A DNA stretch of 64,000 nt from Spirochaetota bacterium. Lineage in GTDB: Bacteria > Spirochaetota > Spirochaetia > Treponematales > UBA12059. Position 1 is the stretch's first letter. Each line of letters begins with the position of its first letter. Where the stretch lies: NCBI GenBank assembly GCA_026398615.1, contig JAPLSN010000021.1, forward strand, positions 124,001-188,000, in the 5' to 3' direction. The notes below the pieces were generated by a model. It was given only the letters and a program-made list of their open reading frames with translations. It searched no databases and was not told where the DNA came from. The position numbers and the translations under genes are program-made. Positions 49,178-56,879 of this stretch are shown one piece after another.

Positions 49178-50359
49178 TCATTGCCTGTGTGCGTCGGAAC
49201 CGGCATCGAGGAAAAAGCGCTCGAACGCCAGGGCTACCCCGCCGAGCGCCGGCAGATCGGGGTCCAGGCCCGAGCGGCGGATTTCACAGGGCCGTTCGTT
49301 CGACTCGACGCGGCGCGCGATTTCCACGAGCAGGTTCCCCTGACGGAACGGGGAGCCGTAGAGGGCGACCACCGCTGGATCGTAGAGCTCGATGGCGTTG
49401 CCGAGGGCCCGCGCGAAACGTTCGGCGAGTTGGGCGAAAGCCGATGGATCGACTCGTTCCAGTTCGGCGCAGAGCTCTTCGATGCGGGCGCCGGGCCGTC
49501 CGAGGCGTTCGCCCAGGGCGCGTGCGGAGATGAGCGATTCGAGGCAGCCGTGCCGGCCGCAGTAGGGGCAGGGGGGTCCGTCGCCCTCGACGAGGGTATG
49601 GCCGAGTTCGCCGCTCCGGTGGTGCGCCCCCGGCCAAGGGATGCCGCCGGCGGCCCATGCCGCACCCACGCCGGGTCCGTACTTGACGAACAGGAGCCCG
49701 GACGGCGCCGAGCTGTGGGTATCGGCGAAGAGGAATTCGGCGAGGGCGAGCGCGCGGACGTTGTTGTCCACGGCGACGGGAATGCCGAGGGCGCGTTCGA
49801 GGGGTTCGCGGAGGGCTACCGGGCCTTCCCAGAGCCGGGGTTCGCGCAAGGATGTCCCGGTGCCGGAGTCCACCCAGCCCGTGACGCCCAGGCCGGCACC
49901 GATCACGCCCGCATCGGAAGCCGTCCGGCCGCCAAGCAAGTCCGAAACTGCCCCGGCGACGTTGCTTGCAAGTTTTTCGGCCGCGGCAGCCCCGTCCGCG
50001 CCGGGCGTGGCGGGCGAAGGAAGGGTCCGCTCGCCCAGGACCGCGCCGGCAAGGTCGGAGAGCAGGACTTGCAGGCGTTCCGCGTCGGCGCCGATACCCA
50101 GGGCCATGCCGGACTCGGGCCTGATCCGCAAAAAGATCTTGCGCCGGCCTGCCTTTCCCGTCGCGTCCGGCGAACCTGCTTCGACGATGGTGCCCTCGTC
50201 GATCAACTCGTTGGCCAGTATGGTCACGGCGGCGCGGGTCAGCCCGAGAGCCCGGGCCAGATCGTTGCGCGCGATTTCCCCATGACGATGCACGAGGCGC
50301 AGGATGCCCGCGCGGTTGCGCCTGTGGATGTCCGGCGCGTTGAACCCTCTTGGCGTCAT
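49178..50359 (-). CDS. ROK-family transcriptional regulator (NagC/XylR type)
   Basis: N-terminal wHTH (RAGILRLVHRHGEIARNDLARALGLTRAAVTILANELIDEGTIVEAG) plus ROK domain (GAGLGVTGWVDSGTG, PVAVDNNVRALALAE, GELGHTLVEGDGPPCPYCGRHGCLES). Confidence 0.93.
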   Translation of the reverse strand: MTPRGFNAPDIHRRNRAGILRLVHRHGEIARNDLARALGLTRAAVTILANELIDEGTIVEAGSPDATGKAGRRKIFLRIRPESGMALGIGADAERLQVLLSDLAGAVLGERTLPSPATPGADGAAAAEKLASNVAGAVSDLLGGRTASDAGVIGAGLGVTGWVDSGTGTSLREPRLWEGPVALREPLERALGIPVAVDNNVRALALAEFLFADTHSSAPSGLLFVKYGPGVGAAWAAGGIPWPGAHHRSGELGHTLVEGDGPPCPYCGRHGCLESLISARALGERLGRPGARIEELCAELERVDPSAFAQLAERFARALGNAIELYDPAVVALYGSPFRQGNLLVEIARRVESNERPCEIRRSGLDPDLPALGGVALAFERFFLDAGSDAHRQ

Positions 50360-50484
50360 GCATCGGCCCCGTCGGACACGGTTTCTGGTGGCATCATGTT
50401 CCTCCAAAAATCCAACCGGCTGTTTTTCGGGAATTCCAGTCTTTTTCGGTCAATCCTAGCATGCAACACTGGATTCGTACATTG

Positions 50485-50499
50485 ATTAAAATGTTTTAC
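50485..50499. promoter_or_regulatory. Degenerate copy of the operator palindrome (ATTAAA-ATG-TTTTAC)
   Basis: 10 of 12 half-site bases match GTTAAA-N3-TTTAAC; centred 67 bp upstream of the perfect copy. Confidence 0.35.
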
Positions 50500-50543
50500 C
50501 AATCGATCGGGATGAATCCGCTTGCGTGTTTGGTTGATCGTGA

Positions 50544-50566
50544 TATAATAAGTTAAAGACTTTAAC
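50544..50566 (+). promoter_or_regulatory. Consensus -10 (TATAAT, 50544-50549) followed by operator GTTAAAGACTTTAAC (50552-50566)
   Basis: Perfect inverted repeat GTTAAA-GAC-TTTAAC, 2 bp downstream of a perfect -10, just before the start of the isomerase operon. Confidence 0.7.
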
Positions 50567-50568
50567 AG

Positions 50569-51336
50569 ATGGGGGTATTCATGGGGGTCAAGGAAGGCAA
50601 ACTATTCCACGCCCGGGACAGCCGCGCGGTGCTCCGCGAGGTTTTCAACCGCCGGGAATCCAATCTCGAGTTCCTCTCGCTCGCCGAACTCGATATCCGG
50701 GACGCCCGTTTCCCGAGTCTCTGCCACAAGCGCGAAGAAACTCTCGTGTTCAACATCGCGGGGCCGTCGACGGTCGATGTGGAAGGGATTCGCCACGAAT
50801 TGGCGCACTATGATGTTCTTTATATCTCCAAGGGGGCGGAATACGCTGTTGAAGCGGGGGATGAAGCCGCGCATCTCTATCTCTACCGCGCGCTTGCCGA
50901 CAAGGAGCACCCGGTCCGGCACATGAGCTGGAAATCGATAAAGAACGATCCCGAGCGCCTTCGCCTCCTTCCGCGCAAGAAAGTCCACCTCATGTTCGAC
51001 GTGGGCGAGGAAGCCGACCGCTTCATGGCCGGGTACACGTTCTACGAAGACCATGCCAGGGCCTGGCCGCCCCATAACCATACCGACCAGGAGGAGTGCT
51101 ACTCCTTCATCGAAGGTTCGGGCGCCATGCAGGTGTACGAGGACGACGAGCGCACCACGTTCGTCAAGCGCGTCGAAGTCGGTTCGCACGTGACCATACC
51201 GCTCATGAACTACCACCCCGTGTTCAGCCACGAGGAGCCGCTCTGCTTCATCTGGTGCATCGCCGGCGAGCGCTACTGGGTCGGCGACAGGAACAGATCC
51301 TTCATGGACGGGTCGGTCTCCAGGCTGACGACCTGA
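50569..51336 (+). CDS. KduI/IolB-family cupin isomerase
   Basis: LSLAELDIRDARFPSLCHKREETLVFNIAGPSTVDVEG..., metal-binding PPHNHTDQEECYSFIEGSG...MNYHPVFSHEEPLCFIWCIAGE. Confidence 0.82.
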   Translation: MGVFMGVKEGKLFHARDSRAVLREVFNRRESNLEFLSLAELDIRDARFPSLCHKREETLVFNIAGPSTVDVEGIRHELAHYDVLYISKGAEYAVEAGDEAAHLYLYRALADKEHPVRHMSWKSIKNDPERLRLLPRKKVHLMFDVGEEADRFMAGYTFYEDHARAWPPHNHTDQEECYSFIEGSGAMQVYEDDERTTFVKRVEVGSHVTIPLMNYHPVFSHEEPLCFIWCIAGERYWVGDRNRSFMDGSVSRLTT

Positions 51337-51377
51337 GCCCGTCCCCGACTCAATTCACGCACGCGAAAGGAACCAGC

Positions 51378-51863
51378 ATGCCCGGGAAAATCGTTATCGC
51401 CATCGCTTCGGATCTCTCCGGCCTCCCGCTCAAGAACGCCATCGTCGAGCATCTCGCCAGGCGCGATGACGTCGTGCTTCACGACTTCGGCATCGATAGC
51501 GAGGACGCCCCCCAGCCTTACTTCGTGCAGGCGCCCAAGGTCGCGAAGGCGATCCTTTCCGGGGAGGCGTCGAAGGGCATCCTCATCTGCGGCACCGGGC
51601 AGGGAATGGCCATCGTCGCCAACAAGTTCAAGGGCGTGTATGCCTGCGTGGTCGACGATCTTTTCTCGGGCGAGCGCGCGAAGATCGTGAACAACGCCAA
51701 CGTCATCACCCTGGGGGGGTGGATCACCGCGCCCTTCCTCGGCACGCAGATCGTCGACGCATGGCTCGCCGTCGCGTTCACGCAGAAGATGGAATTCAAG
51801 AAGGATTTCCTCGAAAACGCCTTCCGCCAGGTCCAGGTGCTTGAAGACGAGGCGTTCAAGTGA
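51378..51863 (+). CDS. RpiB/LacA/LacB-family sugar isomerase
   Basis: IVIAIASDLSGLPLKNAIVEHL, KGILICGTGQGMAIVANKFKGVYACVVDDLFSGERAKIVNNANVITLGG. Confidence 0.92.
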   Translation: MPGKIVIAIASDLSGLPLKNAIVEHLARRDDVVLHDFGIDSEDAPQPYFVQAPKVAKAILSGEASKGILICGTGQGMAIVANKFKGVYACVVDDLFSGERAKIVNNANVITLGGWITAPFLGTQIVDAWLAVAFTQKMEFKKDFLENAFRQVQVLEDEAFK

Positions 51864-53329
51864 GCGCGGCTTCGGGCGAAAACGCCGGTGAGCCGCTGGG
51901 CGGGTCCGATGCGGCCCTCATCGCCAGCCTCGTCGCGAAGGCCAGGGCCGCGCAGGCCTTCGCTGCCACCTGGGACCAGGCCCGCGTCGACGAAGCATGC
52001 CTGGCCGTCGCCTGGTCCGTCTACAAGGACGGGAACATCGAGGTCCTCGCCCGCGCAGCGGTCGACGAGACGGGCATGGGCGTCTACGAAGACAAGCTGA
52101 CCAAGCACAGGAACAAGGTGATGGGCGTGCTTCGCGACATATGCGGGGCGCGTTCGGTCGGCCTCATGGAGACGGACGAAGCCCGGGGCATACGGAAGTA
52201 CGCCAAGCCCGTGGGCGTCGTGGGCGCGCTCGCGCCGGTCACGAACCCGACCGCCACGCCCGCTTCGAACGGCCTGTCGATCCTCAAGGGACGGAACGCC
52301 GTCATCTTCGCTCCGCATCCCAAGGCGAAACACTCGACGGCGCTCGCCTGCTCGTACATGCGCGCAGCCCTCGAGAAAATCGGGGCTCCGGCCGATCTCG
52401 TGCAGTGCATCGGGGAGCCGAGCATCGAGCGCACCCAGGAACTCATGCGCCAGGTCGACCTCGTCGTGGCCACCGGCGGCGGCCCCATGGTAAGGGCCGC
52501 CTACTCGTCGGGGACCCCGGCTTTCGGCGTGGGCCCCGGCAATGCCGTCCAGCTTCTCGCCGAGGATGCCGATCCCGCGGACGCGGCCAGGAAGATCGCC
52601 CTATCCAAAAGTTTCGACAACGCGACTTCGTGTTCAAGCGAGAATTCGGTCGTCGTCCATGGCGCGGTGTACGCCGCCTTCCTCGAGGCGCTGAGGGCCT
52701 CGGGCGGCGTCGTCCTCGGGGAAGCGGAATCGCGAAAACTCCGGGCCGCGATCTGGAAGGACGGGGCGCCGGGCTATGATTCCCGATCGGGCGCTCACGC
52801 GCCGGCGCTCAACCCTGCGGTCATCGCGCAACCCGCCGTGAAGGTCGCATCGCTCGCCGGCATCGGCGTGCCCGTTTCCACGCGCTTCCTCGTGGTCGAA
52901 CGCGGGGCGGACGCCGAAACCGATCCCTTCTTCCGCGAAAAACTCTGTCCCGTCCTTGCCGTCGCTTCGTGCGCTTCCTTCGATGAAGGCCTCGACCTGG
53001 TCGAGCGGATCACGGAGGCCTGCGGCAGGGGACACTCCTCGGGCATCTTCACGTTCCGCGACGAGTACATCGAACGTATGGCGAACCGCATGCACTCGAG
53101 CCGCATCATGGTGCGTCAGCCCATGGTCTCGGGCAACGGCGGCGCCTTCTTCAACGGCATGCCGAGCACGGTCACCCTCGGCTGCGGCACTTGGGGCGGC
53201 AACGTCACCACCGAGAACATCCACTGGCGGCATTTCGTCAACGTGACCTGGCTGTCGCTCCCGCTCGAGCCGTCGCGCCCGGCGGATGCGGCGGTGTTCG
53301 GCGATTTCTGGGCGAAGTACGGGAAGTAG
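51860..53329 (+). CDS. CoA-acylating aldehyde dehydrogenase, sulfoacetaldehyde dehydrogenase-like (SauS/SqwD type)
   Basis: GVVGALAPVTNPTATPASNGLSILKGRNAVIFAPHPKAK, VVATGGGPMVRAAYSSGTPAFGVGPGNAVQLL, catalytic NATSCSSENSVV. Confidence 0.83.
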   Translation: MSAASGENAGEPLGGSDAALIASLVAKARAAQAFAATWDQARVDEACLAVAWSVYKDGNIEVLARAAVDETGMGVYEDKLTKHRNKVMGVLRDICGARSVGLMETDEARGIRKYAKPVGVVGALAPVTNPTATPASNGLSILKGRNAVIFAPHPKAKHSTALACSYMRAALEKIGAPADLVQCIGEPSIERTQELMRQVDLVVATGGGPMVRAAYSSGTPAFGVGPGNAVQLLAEDADPADAARKIALSKSFDNATSCSSENSVVVHGAVYAAFLEALRASGGVVLGEAESRKLRAAIWKDGAPGYDSRSGAHAPALNPAVIAQPAVKVASLAGIGVPVSTRFLVVERGADAETDPFFREKLCPVLAVASCASFDEGLDLVERITEACGRGHSSGIFTFRDEYIERMANRMHSSRIMVRQPMVSGNGGAFFNGMPSTVTLGCGTWGGNVTTENIHWRHFVNVTWLSLPLEPSRPADAAVFGDFWAKYGK

Positions 53330-53332
53330 GGC

Positions 53333-54457
53333 ATGAAACTCCACGAGTACCAGGCCAAGGCGGCGTTCGCGGCCGAGGGCATCCCGGTTCCGAATGGAAT
53401 CCTCGCCGTCACCGTCGATGAAACGGTTGCCGCGGCCGACGGTATCGGTTATCCCTGCGTCCTCAAGTCCCAGATCCTGCGGGGAGGCCGCGGCAAGGCC
53501 GGTCTCGTCGTTCCCGTCCGCGGTGCCGATACCGCCCGCAGGGAAGCCGCGCGGCTTTTCGCCTCGGAACAAGGAGTCAGGAAAATACTCGTCGAGGAAG
53601 CCGTCGCGATCGACCGCGAGCTCTACCTCGCGATCACGGTCGATGCGGTGGAAGCCTGCGCCCTCGTCCTCGCTTGCGCGGACGGTGGCGTGGAGATCGA
53701 GGAACTCGCGCGTACGGCGCCGCGGAAAATCATCCGTGAGCGCGTCGATCTGGACTCGGGGCTTCTCCCGTTCCAGGCCCGGAATGTCGCCTGGTCCCTC
53801 GGGCTCGAAGGAGAAACGGCCAAGGCTTTCGCGGAGGTCCTCGAAAAGCTCATGCGGGTTTTCCGCGCGAACGACGCGGAACTGGCCGAGATAAATCCGC
53901 TCTTCGTGACGAAGGACGGAAAGGTCCTCGCGGGCGACGGCAAGCTTTCCATCGACGACAACGCCATGTTCCGGCATCCGTCGCTGGAGCCGGGCCGCGA
54001 CTACTACGATTCGGACATCGCCTTCGAAGCCGCGAAGGAGGGCATCCCCTACCTCCAGTTCGGCGGCGACATTTCGCTCATGTGCGCCGGGGCGGGGCTT
54101 GCGACCACGGTCTACGACCTCGTGAACTACGAGGGCGGCAGCGTGGCCAACTACCTAGAATTCGGCGGGCCCAATTACCGCAAGGCGGTCCGCGCGATGG
54201 AACTCTGTCTCGGGAACGATCCCAAGGTCGTGCTCATCGTCACCTTCGGCACCATAGCGCGGGCCGACGTGATGGCCGAGGGTGTGGCGGAAGCCGTCGC
54301 GAGCCTGAAGCCGCGTTGCCCGGTCGTGGTCTGCATACGCGGCACGGGCGAGGAAAAGGCCGTCGGGATACTCCGCGCCGCGGGTCTCGAACCGCTTTTC
54401 GACACCGAGGAAGCGGTCAGGAAGGCCGTGGCACTCGCGAAAGGAGGCAGGCCGTGA
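53333..54457 (+). CDS. ADP-forming acyl-CoA synthetase beta subunit (SucC/SqwK or L-like)
   Basis: MKLHEYQAKAAFAAEGIPVPNGILA..., ILRGGRGKAGLVV, AEINPLFVTKDGKVLAGDGKLSIDDNA; divergent FGGDISLMCAGAGLATTVYDLVNYEGGSVANYLEFGG. Confidence 0.88.
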   Translation: MKLHEYQAKAAFAAEGIPVPNGILAVTVDETVAAADGIGYPCVLKSQILRGGRGKAGLVVPVRGADTARREAARLFASEQGVRKILVEEAVAIDRELYLAITVDAVEACALVLACADGGVEIEELARTAPRKIIRERVDLDSGLLPFQARNVAWSLGLEGETAKAFAEVLEKLMRVFRANDAELAEINPLFVTKDGKVLAGDGKLSIDDNAMFRHPSLEPGRDYYDSDIAFEAAKEGIPYLQFGGDISLMCAGAGLATTVYDLVNYEGGSVANYLEFGGPNYRKAVRAMELCLGNDPKVVLIVTFGTIARADVMAEGVAEAVASLKPRCPVVVCIRGTGEEKAVGILRAAGLEPLFDTEEAVRKAVALAKGGRP

Positions 54458-55347
54458 GCATTTTCATCGACCGGGACACGCGCGTCGTCGTGCAGGGCAT
54501 CACGGGCGGCGAGGGTTCCTTCTGGACCAAGCACATGATCGGGCTCGGCACGTACGTGGTCGCGGGCGTGACACCCGGCAAGGAAGGGCGATCCGTCGAG
54601 GGTGTTCCCGTTTTCCACACGGTGCGCAGGGCGGTGGCCGGGCACGCGGCCGATGCGGCCATGATCTTCGTCCCGCCCCGCTTCGTGCACGACGCGGTCA
54701 TGGAGGCGCTCGACGCCGGAATCAGGAAGATCGTGACCGTGGCCGACGGCATTCCCCTCCACGAAGCGCTCCGTATCCGCGCCGCGGCGAGGGAAGCGGG
54801 CGCGCGCGTCGTCGGCGGCAATACCTCGGGCGTCATCAGCCCCGGCCTGGCCATGATGGGCATGTTCCCGTACTGGATCGACCGCGTGTACAAGCCGGGC
54901 AGGATCGGCGTCATGACGCGATCGGGATCGCTCACGAACGAAGTGACCGCCATGGTCGTGCGTGGGGGCTTCGGCGTTTCCAGCCTCATCGGCGTTGGCG
55001 GTGACGCCGTGCCCGGAAGCCGTTTCGCCGAGTTCCTGCCGGACTTCCAGGCCGACCCCGGAACCGACGCGGTCCTCGTCATCGGGGAACTCGGCGGTAC
55101 GATGGAAGAGGAAGTCGCGGCCGCCATGGAATCCGGCGCGTTCCGGAAGCCGCTTGTCGCGTTCGTGGGCGGCCGCACGGCGCCCGAGGGCAGGCGCATG
55201 GGACATGCCGGTGCCATCTCGGGCGCCGGTTCCGGCTCCGCCGCGGACAAGGTGCGGGCGCTGGAAAAAGCCGGAGCCCTCGTCGCGGACAGGCCCGCCG
55301 GCGTGGGCAAGCTGCTCGCGCGCGCGCTGGGTACCGCGTCGCCGTGA
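54454..55347 (+). CDS. ADP-forming acyl-CoA synthetase alpha subunit (SucD-like)
   Basis: GTG start; DTRVVVQGITGGEGSFWTKHMIGLGTYVVAGVTPGKEG, GGNTSGVISPG (NCPGVITPG in canonical SucD), GRTAPEGRRMGHAGAISG catalytic His. Confidence 0.9.
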   Translation: MSIFIDRDTRVVVQGITGGEGSFWTKHMIGLGTYVVAGVTPGKEGRSVEGVPVFHTVRRAVAGHAADAAMIFVPPRFVHDAVMEALDAGIRKIVTVADGIPLHEALRIRAAAREAGARVVGGNTSGVISPGLAMMGMFPYWIDRVYKPGRIGVMTRSGSLTNEVTAMVVRGGFGVSSLIGVGGDAVPGSRFAEFLPDFQADPGTDAVLVIGELGGTMEEEVAAAMESGAFRKPLVAFVGGRTAPEGRRMGHAGAISGAGSGSAADKVRALEKAGALVADRPAGVGKLLARALGTASP

Positions 55348-56822
55348 GTGTCGGCTTGGATAACGGTGCGGCGGCACGCCCCGCCCGGGAGAAGCCTTTG
55401 CCTTCGACCGGTCGACGTCTCGCCGTCGTCGCCCTCGGAATAGCGCTGTTTGCTGCCATGCTCGCGGCGCCGCTCCCGGGCCCCGCGGTTTCGGGAGCGG
55501 CGCTCGACGAGCACGGCCGAAGGGCCCTGGCCGGGCTTGCGTTCGCGCTCGTCCTTTGGATCGGGGAAGCGCTGCCCTTCCACCTGACCGGCCTCCTTGC
55601 CATGGTCCTGCTCGCCATGCTCGGGGCTTCACCCTGGGTCGAGCTCGTGAAAACCGGCTTCGGCGACGAGTCGACCGTGTTCTTCATCGGCGTGCTCACG
55701 CTCGCGGCGGCCATAGGCAAGTCCGGCCTCGCCGCCCGGATCGGAAGGCGCGTTCTCGCGCTGACCGGCGATTCGACCCGCGCCGTCATATTCGGATTTC
55801 TCGCGTCGGGCGCGGCCCTGGCCATGTGGATGACCGCGCTCGCCGCGGCGGCCCTCATGTTTCCGCTTGCGCTCGCCCTCCTCGAAGCGGAGGGCGAAGA
55901 ACCCGGGAAAAGCCGTTTCGGCCGCGCCCTCATGATGGCGGTCGCGTGGGGTCCCCTGATCGGTGCCCTCGGCTCGCCCGCCGGTTCTGGATCGAACCCG
56001 GTCGTCGTCCGTTTCCTGTCGGAGATCGCGGGGCTCGAGCTCGGCTTCCTGGACTGGATGGCCTTTGGCTTGCCGTCCCTGCTCCTGCTTCTCCCGGCGG
56101 CATGGTTTCTCCTGGTGACCTTCTCGCCGCCCGAACGGCCCCGCCTGCGCTCGACCCGCGAGGCAGCCGCGTCCATCCCGTTTACCCGCGACGAAAAGGC
56201 GACTGCTGCCGTATTCCTCTCGGTGGTGGTGCTATGGCTCGGCGCGCCGGCGCTCGAACCGCTCCTCGGTTTCAAGCCGTCCATTGGGAGCGTCGCGGCC
56301 CTCGGGGCCGTCGCGCTCTTCTTTCCCGGGGTCGGCGGTTTCAGGTGGAAGGAACTCGAAAAGGACGTGGACTGGGCGGGCGTCCTGCTCATCGCGACGG
56401 GCGTGTCGCTTGGCACCGCGCTCTGGCGATCCGGCGCCGCGTCCTGGGTGTCGGGCGTCGCGTTCGGCGGGGTTGGCACGCTTCCGCCCTTCTGGCGGCT
56501 CGCCGCGGTCGTCGTCGGCGTCCTCGCGGTCAAGGTCGTCTTTTCGTCGAACACCCTGACCGGCACCATCATCGTGCCGCTCGTGCTGTCGCTCGGGCCG
56601 GCCCTCGGCGTCGACATGAGGCTTTCCGCCCTTGCCGCGGGCCTGACCGCGAACCTGGCGGTGATCCTCGTGACGACGAGCCCGGTGAACGTTCTGCCCT
56701 GGTCGTCAGGCTACTTTTCGATCCGCGACATGGCCCTTGCCGGGCTCGCCTTCGCCCCGATCGCGGCCCTTGTCATCGCGACGGTGCTTTCGATCGTGGG
56801 GAGGCTTCATGGCCTGTCCTGA
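55344..56822 (+). CDS. DASS/SLC13-family anion transporter
   Basis: ALPFHLTGLLAMVLLAMLGASPWVELVKTGFGDESTVFFIGVLTLAAAIGKSGLAARIGRRVLAL; SPAGSGSNPVVV; FSSNTLTGTIIVPL. Confidence 0.85.
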   Translation: MSVGLDNGAAARPAREKPLPSTGRRLAVVALGIALFAAMLAAPLPGPAVSGAALDEHGRRALAGLAFALVLWIGEALPFHLTGLLAMVLLAMLGASPWVELVKTGFGDESTVFFIGVLTLAAAIGKSGLAARIGRRVLALTGDSTRAVIFGFLASGAALAMWMTALAAAALMFPLALALLEAEGEEPGKSRFGRALMMAVAWGPLIGALGSPAGSGSNPVVVRFLSEIAGLELGFLDWMAFGLPSLLLLLPAAWFLLVTFSPPERPRLRSTREAAASIPFTRDEKATAAVFLSVVVLWLGAPALEPLLGFKPSIGSVAALGAVALFFPGVGGFRWKELEKDVDWAGVLLIATGVSLGTALWRSGAASWVSGVAFGGVGTLPPFWRLAAVVVGVLAVKVVFSSNTLTGTIIVPLVLSLGPALGVDMRLSALAAGLTANLAVILVTTSPVNVLPWSSGYFSIRDMALAGLAFAPIAALVIATVLSIVGRLHGLS

Positions 56823-56879
56823 TGGCCCGCGGAAGCGGGGAAAGGGACCGGCAGATTGAATCACCGTGGCGTTATGGAC

